DNA of 64,000 nt, taken from contig NZ_CP027657.1 in NCBI RefSeq assembly GCF_003008615.1, forward strand, positions 1,736,001 to 1,800,000, in the 5' to 3' direction. Source of the DNA: Pseudomonas mendocina. Lineage in GTDB: Bacteria; Pseudomonadota; Gammaproteobacteria; Pseudomonadales; Pseudomonadaceae. A program made the translations under genes and the position numbers. The notes under the pieces are model-generated. The model was not told where the DNA came from and did no database searches. It worked only from the letters and a program-made list of their open reading frames with translations. This document shows positions 19,039 to 27,668 of the stretch, piece after piece. Position 1 is the stretch's first letter; the number at the start of each line of letters is the position of its first letter.

Positions 19039-19941
19039 ATGAATTTCATAAATTTCGACCTCAACCTGCTGCGGGTGCTGGACGCTCTGCTGCGCGAACA
19101 GAACGTCTCGCGCGCCGCCGAACGCCTGGCCCTGAGCCAGCCGGCGGTCAGCAATGCGCTGGGTCGCCTGCGCGAGCTGCTGGACGACCCGCTGCTGGTG
19201 CGCGTGGGCCGGCGCATGCAACCGACGCCACGAGCACTGGCGCTGGAAGCCCCGATCCGCAGCGCCCTGCGCCAACTGGAACAGAGCCTGAGTGCTGGCG
19301 AGACCTTCGAGCCGGGAGAAAGCCGCCAGCGCTTTTGCATCGCCGTCACCGACTACGTGGAGCTGGTGTGCATGCCGCGCCTGCTCGACCGCCTGAGCCA
19401 GAAGGCGCCGGGCATTGGCATCGACATTCGCCACCTCAGCCCGAGCCTGCCGATGGAGGCGCTGGACAAGGGCGAGCTGGATCTGGTGCTGGGCCGCTTC
19501 GATGAGATGCCCGCGCGCTTCGCCCGTCGCCACTGGATGAGCGAGACGCTCAAGTTGGCGGCACGCCGCGATCATCCGCTGCTGCGCCAGGGCAACATGG
19601 ATCTGGACACCTTCCTGCGCCTGCGGCACCTCTGGGTGCATGGTGGGCAGACCCGCGGCATGGTCGATCAATGGCTGGGCGAACAGGGCCTGTCGCGGCA
19701 GATTCTCTACACCACACCGAACTACCTGCAGGCGGCGCATATCGTCGCTGGCAGCGAGCTAACCGCCGTACTGCCCACCGCCCTGGCCCGACACTTCGCC
19801 ACGCTGTTGCCGCTGCAGCTGTTCGACCTGCCCTTTACCCTCGGCCCCTTCCACCTGGAGATGGTCAGCCTGGCGCAGCGCCAGCGCGATGCCGCGCTGC
19901 AGTGGCTGATCGAGGAAATCGTCGCGGTGGCCAACCCGTAG
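19039..19941 (+). CDS. LysR-family regulator, divergent from the beta-oxidation pair
   Basis: 300-residue LysR regulator with an N-terminal helix-turn-helix (NVSRAAERLALSQPAVSNAL) and a LysR substrate-binding domain of the NodD/SyrM-like subgroup, recognisable from the NFDLNLLRVLDALL opening. The ATG at 19039 is chosen from that opening; earlier in-frame codons only extend into the promoter region. Divergent placement next to the 3-hydroxyacyl-CoA dehydrogenase suggests it controls that operon, with an acyl-CoA-related or aromatic inducer (inference). Its TAG stop lies inside an 18-bp perfect palindrome. Confidence 0.9.
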   Translation: MNFINFDLNLLRVLDALLREQNVSRAAERLALSQPAVSNALGRLRELLDDPLLVRVGRRMQPTPRALALEAPIRSALRQLEQSLSAGETFEPGESRQRFCIAVTDYVELVCMPRLLDRLSQKAPGIGIDIRHLSPSLPMEALDKGELDLVLGRFDEMPARFARRHWMSETLKLAARRDHPLLRQGNMDLDTFLRLRHLWVHGGQTRGMVDQWLGEQGLSRQILYTTPNYLQAAHIVAGSELTAVLPTALARHFATLLPLQLFDLPFTLGPFHLEMVSLAQRQRDAALQWLIEEIVAVANP

Positions 19942-19955
19942 GGTGCGCACCCTAC
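19938..19955. repeat. GTAGGGTGCGC repeat core, perfect 18-bp palindrome, copy 3
   Basis: GTAGGGTGC directly abuts GCACCCTAC. It covers the stop codon of the LysR gene (TAG 19939-19941) and occupies most of the convergent gap to the transporter stop at 19952, with which it overlaps by four bases. Confidence 0.75.
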
Positions 19956-21235
19956 CTCTCGACTTGCCTATCGGCGCGGCCGCCCAGATACCAGCCGAGT
20001 ACGCCCCATAGCGCAGCACAGAGCGCACCGACCATGGCCACCAGCCAGGCGCCGTGGCCGAGCATGTCCAGCCCGGCCTTGGCCCAACCGCTGAGGGCAT
20101 CACCACCGCGATAGACCACGGTGTCGATGAAGTTCTTCGCCTTGTACTTGCTCTCGGCATCCAGCGGGGCGAAGAGCATTTCCCGCCCCGGCCGGACGAA
20201 GGCGTATTCGCCAATGCGGCGCACGATCATCAGCCCCGCCAGCATGGCGAAAGTCGGCGCCAGCGCCAGGCCGATAAAGCCCAGGCACACCAGCGCAGGC
20301 ACGATCGACAGCAACACGCGTACGCCCAGCTTCTGCGCCACCCGCCCGGTGATGAACAACTGCGCAGCCAACGCACCGGCCTGCACGACGAAGTCGATCA
20401 CACCAAATACCTTCACCTGCGCGGCGCGATCCGGAAACAACTCTGCGACAAGCCGAGCCTGCTCGAAGTAGAGAAAGGTGCTGACCGACGTCAGCAGCAG
20501 GATGAACGCGCCAATCCCCAGCAGGTAGCGCGAACCCAGCATGCGCGTCAGGCCGCTGAAGGGATTGCCCGGCACCGGACGTCGCGGGCTCTCGCTGCTC
20601 ACCGCCCCAGGGCGGCCAGCACCTTGCTGCTCGCGCCAGCCCATCAGGTAACCCTTGAGCGCCATGGCCACACCCAACAATACGGCGGCCATCAACATCA
20701 ATCCGGACTCGCCGACAGCCCCGATCAGCAGCGCACTCAACAGCGGCCCACAGAGCCCGCCGACACTGGCTCCTGCCGCGATGAAGGCGAACAGCCGGCG
20801 CGCCTGGGCACCATCGAACACGTCGGCCATCAGGCTCCAGGCCACGGAAACGACGAACAGGTTGTAGACCGAGATCCACACGTAGAACACCCGCGCCAGC
20901 CACACGCTGTCGTGATCGACGCGAAACAGCAGGACGAAGGCGAGCAGGTTGAGACAGAAGAAGCCGTACACCCAGTCGATGAAATGGATGCGTGGGACTT
21001 TCGAGTTGAGCCAGGCGAACATCGGCACGGCCAGCAACATGACGACGAAGGTGGCGGTGAACAGCCACTGCAGGTTGTTCACCCCGCCGGTGATGCCCAT
21101 CGCCTCGCGGATCGGCCGCAGCATGAAGTAACCGGCGAACAGACAGAAGAACAGGGCGAAGCCGGCCAGCACCGCGCCCAGTTCTTCACCTTCGGCATTG
21201 ATCGCCCGCGCCAGGCGCCGCGTGAGCGCCTGCAT
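19952..21235 (-). CDS. NTP/NDP exchange transporter-like (MFS-type) membrane protein
   Basis: 427 residues with about twelve hydrophobic segments. The N-terminal part (FFCLFAGYFMLRPIREAMG) resembles the nucleotide-transporter-like family related to plastid and chlamydial ATP/ADP exchangers, and homologues are commonly annotated this way in free-living Pseudomonas. Whether it moves nucleotides is doubtful; it may export or import another solute. It starts one base after the aldo/keto reductase stop (TGA-G-ATG) and lacks its own good ribosome site, so it is probably translated by coupling. The stop region lies in the convergent palindrome shared with the LysR gene. Confidence 0.75.
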   Translation of the reverse strand: MQALTRRLARAINAEGEELGAVLAGFALFFCLFAGYFMLRPIREAMGITGGVNNLQWLFTATFVVMLLAVPMFAWLNSKVPRIHFIDWVYGFFCLNLLAFVLLFRVDHDSVWLARVFYVWISVYNLFVVSVAWSLMADVFDGAQARRLFAFIAAGASVGGLCGPLLSALLIGAVGESGLMLMAAVLLGVAMALKGYLMGWREQQGAGRPGAVSSESPRRPVPGNPFSGLTRMLGSRYLLGIGAFILLLTSVSTFLYFEQARLVAELFPDRAAQVKVFGVIDFVVQAGALAAQLFITGRVAQKLGVRVLLSIVPALVCLGFIGLALAPTFAMLAGLMIVRRIGEYAFVRPGREMLFAPLDAESKYKAKNFIDTVVYRGGDALSGWAKAGLDMLGHGAWLVAMVGALCAALWGVLGWYLGGRADRQVER

Positions 21236-21236
21236 C

Positions 21237-22157
21237 TCAGGCGAACAGCTCGATGATGCGCTGGCGCTGCGCCGCGTCTGGCAGACGTCCCTGGCCGGCG
21301 AGGATGTTATCGGCCATGTAACGCGGGTTGGAGGTGGCCGGAATCACCGCCGTCACCGCCGGGTTGGCGAGAATGTACTTGAGCATCAGCTGCGCCCAGG
21401 ACGTGGCATCCAGATCCACCGTGGCCCAGTCGGGCAGGCTCTTGCCGCGCACCCGGTCGAACAGCGCAGAACGCTGGAACGGCCGGTTGATCAGCACCGC
21501 GATACCCTTGTCGGCGCAGTAGGGCAACAGCTCGCGCTCGGCGTTGCGCTCGCCGATGGAGTAGTTGAACTGGACGAAATCCACCGGTTCCTTGCGCAGC
21601 ACCTCGAGCAGGCGCTCATGAGCGGAGTCCAGGTAGTGGGTCACACCGATGTAACGTACCCTGCCCTGCTCCTTGAGCTCGCGCAGCAGGCCGAGCTGAG
21701 TGCTGGTGTCCTGCAGGTTGTGCACCTGCATCAGGTCGACGGTGTCGGTGCGCAGGGCAGCGAAGCTCGCCTCGACCTGCCGCTCACCTGCCTCGCGCCC
21801 CGTGGAGGAAACCTTGCTGGCCAGGAACAACCGCTTGCGCATGCCATCCTCGGCGGCCAACGCGCCGCACACCGCCTCGGCCCGACCATAACTGGGTGCG
21901 GTGTCGACCAGGCTGGCACCGCCATTGACCAGATTGCGCAGCACCGCTCGCAGCGGGTTCAGCGCCTTGTCGTCCATCGGCACATCATGCGTTCGCGAGG
22001 TTCCCAGACCAATGGCCGGCAACATTTCACCGCTACTGGGTATCGCCCTTTTCAACAAGGGCGCCGCGGCGAAAGCGGATGGCGGCAACCAGGGCATCAG
22101 GGCGGCGAATGCCGCCAGGCTGGCGCTGCCGTGCAGGAATCGACGACGACTGGGCAT
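21237..22157 (-). CDS. Tat-exported aldo/keto reductase
   Basis: 306 residues. A twin-arginine signal peptide (SRRRFLHGSASLAAFAALMP) precedes a TIM-barrel aldo/keto reductase. The catalytic tetrad is visible as Asp85 and Tyr90 (VDTAPSYG), Lys115 (ASKV) and His146 (QVHN). Tat export implies folding with NADP(H) in the cytoplasm before reaching the periplasm, unusual for the superfamily but known in proteobacteria. AAAGGAG lies 7 bases before the ATG. It is the first gene of a two-gene unit with the transporter downstream. Substrate unknown. Confidence 0.87.
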   Translation of the reverse strand: MPSRRRFLHGSASLAAFAALMPWLPPSAFAAAPLLKRAIPSSGEMLPAIGLGTSRTHDVPMDDKALNPLRAVLRNLVNGGASLVDTAPSYGRAEAVCGALAAEDGMRKRLFLASKVSSTGREAGERQVEASFAALRTDTVDLMQVHNLQDTSTQLGLLRELKEQGRVRYIGVTHYLDSAHERLLEVLRKEPVDFVQFNYSIGERNAERELLPYCADKGIAVLINRPFQRSALFDRVRGKSLPDWATVDLDATSWAQLMLKYILANPAVTAVIPATSNPRYMADNILAGQGRLPDAAQRQRIIELFA

Positions 22158-22354
22158 GGCTTGGCTCCTTTGGGAACGACGAAGGGGGTCGGTTCGTTAT
22201 AGGCACAGACCGCGCCCAGACCAAGGCGTTACATCCACTGCGGAGTCGACGATAGGGAACGAGAGTCATGCAGCCAAATGGCTACAAACCCGCTATGACG
22301 GGAGGAAGGGGGAAATGGGGAGGGTTACCAACGCAATATCCGGTAACCAAAAAC

Positions 22355-22386
22355 GCCGCTGCGTCAGGCGGGGAACGACGCAGCGG
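22355..22386 (-). terminator. Intrinsic terminator of the 55-residue ORF
   Basis: Reading leftward, CCGCTGCGTC pairs with GACGCAGCGG (perfect 10-bp stem, 11-base loop), followed directly by CGTTTTTGG. It lies 15 bases after the small gene's stop. A further palindrome, GGTTACC/GGTAACC (22323-22348), lies just beyond. Confidence 0.75.
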
Positions 22387-22400
22387 TCGGGAAACCCTGA

Positions 22401-22568
22401 TCAGGCAGCGCGCGAACCAGAGTCGCTAATCAACATGCCGTGGGAGACGAGATAACAGCGATGACCATTCTGCAGGGTCAGAGGGCTGCGGCTGGCGATG
22501 ATCCAGCCTTTGCTCAGCAATTGCTCGATATGAGCCCGCAGAGCGGGTAGATGGCGCTGTTCCTTCAT
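22401..22568 (-). CDS. Small orphan protein (55 aa)
   Basis: The ORF beginning MKEQRHLPALRAHIEQLL encodes a short helical N-terminal part and a C-terminal beta-like part (NGHRCYLVSHGMLI). The ATG at 22568 has AGAGG with a 7-base spacer, and a good intrinsic terminator follows the stop; together these support a real monocistronic gene. The frame continues upstream to a TTG at 22631 but without a ribosome site. I do not recognise the family. One Cys and no transmembrane segment. The composition suggests a small cytosolic regulator or binding protein, but that is a guess. Confidence 0.65.
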   Translation of the reverse strand: MKEQRHLPALRAHIEQLLSKGWIIASRSPLTLQNGHRCYLVSHGMLISDSGSRAA

Positions 22569-22713
22569 AGCCGACCTCTCGTTGAAAGGGTGACGCAGCA
22601 CGCGCTGGTTCATCCGTGATACAGATCGCAAAAGTGTAGTGGCGCAATGCCAGGAAAGTAAGCGGCGCGATTGTGCATTTTTTTGTAGGACATTCGCTAT
22701 ACCTGTCTAACAA

Positions 22714-24198
22714 TCAGGGCTGCACCAACGCCGTTTGCTCTGCGCTCTGCGGCACGGAAAACACCAGGTAGTCGTCCTCCAGCTTGCCGTAGCGCAGCAA
22801 TGCCAGATCAAGCAGATAGTTCTGGTGCAGCTTCCAGGGCACGCGGTCGCCCTGCGTCGGCAGCAGATGCGAGGCGCGCTCGATATAGCCCGATTGCAGG
22901 TCGAGAAAAGGTTCCGGGCGCACCTCGCCATGGCGATCACGCGGCGTCACCTGGCGCATGCCGATAGCATCCAGATGATTGATCAGACGGCAGAAGTATT
23001 CGCTGGAGAGGTCGGCCTTGAGTGTCCAGCTGGCGTTGGTGTAACCCATCACCACCGCCAGGTTGGGCAAGTCGCGCAGCATGATGCCACGGTAGCCCAT
23101 GCTCTTCGGCGCCTCGAAAGGCGCACCATCGACGCTCACGGCGATACCGCCAAACAGCTGCAGTTGCAGGCCGGTGGCACTGACGATGACATCGGCGGTC
23201 AGTTCCTCGCCACTCTTCAGGCGAACCCCCTGCGCGGTAAAACGCTCGATCTCGGCCGTCACCACTTGCGCCTTGCCCTGACGCAGCACGCGGAACAGGT
23301 CACCGTCCGGCACCGCGCAGACGCGTTGATCCCAGGGCTTGTAGTGGGGGCTGAAGTGGCGCAGGTCGACGCCGCCCAACTGTCGCCGCACCAACCCCAG
23401 CAGCACCCGGCGCACCAGATTGGGAAAACGCTTGGCCAGTTTGTAGAAGACCAGTTGCAGGGTCACGTTGCGTCCGCGTGCCAGGCGATACACCCAGGTT
23501 TCGGGCAGGACGCGACGTAGCGCGTTGGACAGCGCATCACGCTGCGGCAGGTTGATCACGTAGCTGGGCGAGCGCTGCAGCATGGTGACCTGCGCACCCT
23601 GTTCGGCCAGCGCCGGCACCAGGGTCACGGCGGTCGCGCCACTGCCAATCACCAGCACGCGCTTGCCGCTGCAATCGAAGCCCTCCGGCCACAGCTGCGG
23701 GTGAATGAAGGTGCCCTGATACGCCTCGCGGCCGGGGAATTCCGGCGTATAGCCGGCCTCGTAGCGGTAGTAGCCGGTGCACATCATCAGAAACTGGCAG
23801 CTCATGCGCAGCGGCTCGCTGTCGTCGCCACGCTGCACCAGCAGTTGCCAGGTGGCGCTGGTGCTGCACCAATCGGCCTTGAGCACCTTGTGCCGATAAC
23901 GGATCAGCCGGTCGACACCATGCTCGGCGGCGGTCTGCACAATATAGCGGCGGATCGACGGGCCATCGGCGATGGCCTGCGGGTCGCTCCAGGGTTTGAA
24001 GTTGTAGCCGAGGGTATACATGTCCGAGTCGGAACGGATGCCTGGATAGCGAAACAGATCCCAGGTGCCGCCCATGGCCTCGCGCCCTTCCAGAATGGCG
24101 AAACGCTTGCCCGGGCACAGACGCTTGAGGTGGCAGGCAGCACCGACACCGGACAGGCCAGCGCCGATGATCAGGACATCCAGGTGCTCCACAGACAT
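22714..24198 (-). CDS. Flavin monooxygenase, Baeyer-Villiger type (EthA/AlmA-like)
   Basis: 494-residue flavoprotein. The FAD-binding GAGLSG (residues 12-17) and the NADP-binding GSGATA Rossmann motifs flank YQGTFIHPQLWPEG, which fits the Baeyer-Villiger fingerprint [FY]xGxxxHxxxWP. The HPQxWP form is typical of the EthA/AlmA subgroup. Such enzymes oxidise ketones to esters, or long-chain alkanes in the case of AlmA. The start at 24198 (MSVEHLDVLIIGAG) is chosen over a GTG at 24207; neither has a strong ribosome site. The gene stands alone, so its substrate cannot be inferred from neighbours. Confidence 0.87.
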   Translation of the reverse strand: MSVEHLDVLIIGAGLSGVGAACHLKRLCPGKRFAILEGREAMGGTWDLFRYPGIRSDSDMYTLGYNFKPWSDPQAIADGPSIRRYIVQTAAEHGVDRLIRYRHKVLKADWCSTSATWQLLVQRGDDSEPLRMSCQFLMMCTGYYRYEAGYTPEFPGREAYQGTFIHPQLWPEGFDCSGKRVLVIGSGATAVTLVPALAEQGAQVTMLQRSPSYVINLPQRDALSNALRRVLPETWVYRLARGRNVTLQLVFYKLAKRFPNLVRRVLLGLVRRQLGGVDLRHFSPHYKPWDQRVCAVPDGDLFRVLRQGKAQVVTAEIERFTAQGVRLKSGEELTADVIVSATGLQLQLFGGIAVSVDGAPFEAPKSMGYRGIMLRDLPNLAVVMGYTNASWTLKADLSSEYFCRLINHLDAIGMRQVTPRDRHGEVRPEPFLDLQSGYIERASHLLPTQGDRVPWKLHQNYLLDLALLRYGKLEDDYLVFSVPQSAEQTALVQP

Positions 24199-24305
24199 GA
24201 GACACACTCGCTAGAGATGAATGCTGAGCTTCACCTTAGTCGAGAGCGCTGTCATCCGTTCTTTAGTGTGGCTAGAGTGGCCATGAACAACCAGCGGGAG
24301 CGCTC

Positions 24306-24782
24306 ATGAACACGGCCACCTGGGAACTGCTGTCCTACATCGTCACCGTGGTGGCGTTGCCGTTCGCCATCGCCGTATTTCTCTTCGAGCAGCGCAAGGA
24401 ACGGCAGAACGAGGAAGACGCCACCTGGCAGCAGGTGTCCGACGCCTACATCGACTTTCTCGAAGTGGTGCTGGCCAACCCCGATCTGCGTCTGCGCAGC
24501 CAGCACGCCACGACCGACATGAGTGAGGAGCAGCAGGAGCGCATGCTGGTGATCTTCGACATGCTGGTGTCGCTGTTCGAGCGCGCCTACCTGCTGCTCT
24601 ACGAGCCGAAGATGGACGAAAAACGCCGCCGCCGCTGGCACTCCTGGGAGGACTACATGCGCGAATGGAGCCGTCGCGAAGATTTCCGCGAGCGCCTGCC
24701 GCAACTGCTGCGGGGTGAGGATCCAGGCTTCGCCGCCTATATCCAGCAGTTGGCCCTGGAAGAGGCGGGTAACGCAGAGTGA
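24306..24782 (+). CDS. Conserved-looking single-pass membrane protein, function unknown
   Basis: 158 residues. One N-terminal transmembrane helix (LLSYIVTVVALPFAIAVFLF) is followed by a highly charged, mostly helical cytoplasmic domain rich in Glu, Arg and Trp. GGGAG lies 5 bases before the ATG. It sits just ahead of, and in the same direction as, the MCE/Mla-like transporter genes (46 bases), so it could be the first gene of that operon. I do not recognise the family and no enzymatic motif is visible. Confidence 0.75.
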   Translation: MNTATWELLSYIVTVVALPFAIAVFLFEQRKERQNEEDATWQQVSDAYIDFLEVVLANPDLRLRSQHATTDMSEEQQERMLVIFDMLVSLFERAYLLLYEPKMDEKRRRRWHSWEDYMREWSRREDFRERLPQLLRGEDPGFAAYIQQLALEEAGNAE

Positions 24783-24828
24783 ACAGCGCGACTGGCCGGA
24801 TGCGCCCGTGCGGCGCTAAGCTGTGACG

Positions 24829-25968
24829 ATGACCACACCCTACCTGACCTGCCAGCAGACCCGCAGCACGGAAGCCGCCGGTGACCTGACACTGGGTGGC
24901 GACTGGACGCTGGCCCACTACAGCCAGCTCGAACCCCAGGTGCTGGCCCTGCGCGAACGCCTGCAGGGTGGAGAAACCGTCGACCTCAGCGAACTGGCCG
25001 CCCTGGATACCGCCGGCGCGGCGCTGCTCGTGGAGCTGTTCGGCAGTGAACGCCTGCGCCAGCTTAGCCAGCAGGCCGAACTCAGCGAGCAACGTCGGGC
25101 GTTGCTACTGACCGTGGCTGATGCCATGGCCGGCAGCCGCGAGGCGCCGGCAGCAGCGGAGCCGTCGGTACTGCGCGAGGTGCTTGGGCATATCGGTGAA
25201 GTGGTCGAAAGCCTGTGGCACCAGAGCCGTGCCCTGCTCGGCTTCATGGGCCTGACCCTGACCAGCATGCTGGCGATAACCGTACGCCCGGTGCGCTGGC
25301 GGCTGACGTCGCTGACCGCGCATCTGGAGCAATGCGGGCTCAATGCCGTGCCCATCGTCGCCCTGTTGACCTTCCTGGTCGGCGCCGTGGTGGCCTTCCT
25401 CGGCGCGACCATCCTCGCCGACTTCGGCGCCAGCATCTACACGGTGAACCTGGTGGCCTTTTCCTTCCTGCGCGAATTCGGCGTGCTGCTCACCGCCATT
25501 CTCATGGCCGGCCGCACCGCCAGTGCCTTCACCGCGCAGATCGGTTCGATGAAGGCCAACGAGGAAATCGACGCCATCCGCACTCTGGGCTTGAGCCCGA
25601 TCGAGTTGCTGGTGCTGCCGCGCGTATTCGCCATGCTCATCGCCCTGCCGATCCTGACCTTCATCGCCATGCTCAGCGGCATGCTCGGCGGCGCCCTGGT
25701 GTGCGCCCTGTCGCTGGATATTCCGGCGACCATGTACCTGTCGATCCTGCAGGACAGCGACCTGCTGCGACACTTTCTGGTGGGCCTGCTCAAGGCACCG
25801 ATCTTCGCCTTCCTGATCGCCCTGATCGGCTGCCTGGAGGGCTTCAAGGTCAGCGGCAGCGCGCAATCGGTGGGCGAACACACTACCTCGGCGGTGGTGC
25901 AGTCGATCTTCGTGGTGATTCTGCTCGACGCCCTGGCGGCGTTGTTCCTGATGGAGATGGGCTGGTGA
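24829..25968 (+). CDS. MlaE-type ABC permease with N-terminal STAS-like domain
   Basis: 379 residues. The first ~100 resemble a STAS/MlaB-type domain (GDWTLAHYSQLEPQV ... LDTAGAALLVELFG, including the conserved turn after the DTAG serine-like position). The remainder is an MlaE permease with about five membrane segments and the conserved FLREFGVLLTAILMAGRTAS region. In E. coli, MlaB (STAS) and MlaE are separate subunits; here they are fused. The start is ATG 24829 or GTG 24823; neither has a clear ribosome site. The stop overlaps the ATPase start (GTGA). Predicted role: inner-membrane channel of a lipid-transport MCE system. Confidence 0.88.
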   Translation: MTTPYLTCQQTRSTEAAGDLTLGGDWTLAHYSQLEPQVLALRERLQGGETVDLSELAALDTAGAALLVELFGSERLRQLSQQAELSEQRRALLLTVADAMAGSREAPAAAEPSVLREVLGHIGEVVESLWHQSRALLGFMGLTLTSMLAITVRPVRWRLTSLTAHLEQCGLNAVPIVALLTFLVGAVVAFLGATILADFGASIYTVNLVAFSFLREFGVLLTAILMAGRTASAFTAQIGSMKANEEIDAIRTLGLSPIELLVLPRVFAMLIALPILTFIAMLSGMLGGALVCALSLDIPATMYLSILQDSDLLRHFLVGLLKAPIFAFLIALIGCLEGFKVSGSAQSVGEHTTSAVVQSIFVVILLDALAALFLMEMGW

Positions 25969-26750
25969 GCCAGGAGACCATCATCGAGGTGCGCGACCTG
26001 AGCAACCGCTTCGGTAGTCAGGTGGTGCACGAGCACCTGGACTTCGACCTGTATCGCGGCGAGATCCTCGGCGTGGTCGGCGGCTCCGGCACCGGCAAGT
26101 CGGTGCTGCTGCGCAGCATCGTGGGCCTGCGCCAGCCCAATGCCGGCACCGTGCGTGTTTTCGGCGAAGAGCTGCTGAGCCTGCCAGCCGAACGCCGCTC
26201 TCAGCTGGAGCGACGCTTCGGCGTGCTCTATCAGCGCGGTGCGCTGTTCTCCTCGCTGACCGTCAGCGAGAACATCGCCCTGCCACTGATCGAGCATGCC
26301 GGCCTGTCGCGCGCCGCCGCCGAACGCCTGGCCAGGGTCAAGATCGCCCTGGCCGGCCTGCCGCAGGATGCAGGTAGCAAGTACCCCAGCTCGCTGTCCG
26401 GCGGCATGGTCAAGCGCGCTGCCCTGGCCCGCGCCCTGGCGCTCGACCCGGACATCCTGTTTCTCGACGAGCCCACTGCCGGCCTCGACCCGATTGGCGC
26501 AGCGGCCTTCGACCAATTGATCCGCACCCTCAGCGACAGCCTGGGTCTGAGTGTATTTCTGGTGACTCACGACCTGGACACGCTCTACAGCATCTGCGAC
26601 CGAGTCGCGGTGCTGGCGCAGAAGAAGGTACTGGTGGCCGACCGCCTGGATGTGGTGGCTGCCACCGACGACGCCTGGATTCAGGAATATTTTCACGGCC
26701 CGCGTGGACGCGCGGCTGCACAGGCCGCCACAGCGGCAGGGAGTCAATGA
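25965..26750 (+). CDS. MlaF-type ABC ATPase
   Basis: 261-residue ATPase starting at a GTG that overlaps the permease stop (GTGA, 25965-25968). Walker A is GGSGTGKSVL, the signature is LSGGMVKRAALARA, and Walker B is ILFLDEPTAGLDP, followed by the switch His in VTHDLDT. The signature form LSGGM is typical of the MlaF/MCE group. It powers lipid movement by the MlaE-type permease and the MCE protein encoded next. An ORF extending far upstream in this frame is only the shadow of the permease gene. Confidence 0.92.
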   Translation: MSQETIIEVRDLSNRFGSQVVHEHLDFDLYRGEILGVVGGSGTGKSVLLRSIVGLRQPNAGTVRVFGEELLSLPAERRSQLERRFGVLYQRGALFSSLTVSENIALPLIEHAGLSRAAAERLARVKIALAGLPQDAGSKYPSSLSGGMVKRAALARALALDPDILFLDEPTAGLDPIGAAAFDQLIRTLSDSLGLSVFLVTHDLDTLYSICDRVAVLAQKKVLVADRLDVVAATDDAWIQEYFHGPRGRAAAQAATAAGSQ

Positions 26751-27668
26751 ATGGAACCCAGAGCCCATCACGTGCTGATCGGCCTGTTCACCGTGCTCAC
26801 GGTGGGCGCTGCGCTGCTGTTCGGCCTGTGGCTGAACAAGGCCGGGGCTGATCGCGCCTTCACCGATTACGAGGTGATCTTCAACGAGGCGGTCACCGGC
26901 CTGTCGCAGGGCAGCGCCGTGCAATACAGCGGGATCAAGGTCGGCGACGTGATCAGCCTGGGGCTCGATCCCAACGATCCACGCACCGTGCGGGCACGCA
27001 TTCGCATCGTCGGCCACACGCCAATCAAACAGGACACGCGAGCCCGTCTGGCGATCACCGGCATCACCGGCCTGGCGGTGATCCAGCTGCACGGCGGCAG
27101 CCCGGAGAGCCTGCCTCTGGAAGGCCAGGACGGCCAACCGGGCGTCATCATCGCCGACCGCTCGCCACTGTCACGACTGATGGCCAACGGCGAAGACCTG
27201 GTGGTCAACATCACCCGCCTGCTCAACCGTGCCAACCGCATGCTCTCGCGCGAGAACGCCGACCGCGTGTCGCGCACGCTGGAAAATCTGGAGCAGGCCA
27301 CCGCCGGCATCGCCGCACAGCGCGACGATCTCAGCGCCGCCCTGCAACAAGCCGGCGCTGCGACGCGTGAAGCGGCCGAACTGATGCGCACGGCCAACCG
27401 CCTGCTCGATGGTCAAGGCAGCCAGGTACTGGCAAACGCCGAACGCCTGATGGCCTCGCTGGAGCGCAGCAGCCGCAATATCGAAGAGTTATTGCAGAGC
27501 AACCGCAGCGCATTGGATAGCGGCATGCAGGGCCTGGGCGAGCTGGGCCCCGCGATTGGCGAACTGCGCGACACCCTTGGCGCCCTGCGCGGCTTCTCCC
27601 GCCGCCTGGAGCAGGATCCGACTGGCTACCTGCTGCGCAACGACAGCATCAAGGAGTTCCAACCATGA
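26751..27668 (+). CDS. MCE-domain (MlaD-type) lipid-binding protein
   Basis: 305 residues. An N-terminal membrane anchor (HVLIGLFTVLTVGAALLFGL) is followed by a single MCE domain (about residues 38-120, with SAVQYSGIKVGDV) and a long helical/coiled-coil C-terminal part. MCE proteins form hexameric rings or tubes carrying lipids between the membranes; the long C-terminus exceeds that of E. coli MlaD and may form a periplasmic tube. The ATG directly follows the ATPase stop with AGGGAG upstream. The stop overlaps the lipoprotein start (ATGA). Confidence 0.9.
   Translation: MEPRAHHVLIGLFTVLTVGAALLFGLWLNKAGADRAFTDYEVIFNEAVTGLSQGSAVQYSGIKVGDVISLGLDPNDPRTVRARIRIVGHTPIKQDTRARLAITGITGLAVIQLHGGSPESLPLEGQDGQPGVIIADRSPLSRLMANGEDLVVNITRLLNRANRMLSRENADRVSRTLENLEQATAGIAAQRDDLSAALQQAGAATREAAELMRTANRLLDGQGSQVLANAERLMASLERSSRNIEELLQSNRSALDSGMQGLGELGPAIGELRDTLGALRGFSRRLEQDPTGYLLRNDSIKEFQP

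Noticed and set aside
25215..25964. Long N-terminal extension of the MlaF-type ATPase frame
   Set aside because: It is an out-of-frame reading of the permease; the ATPase starts at the GTG overlapping the permease stop.
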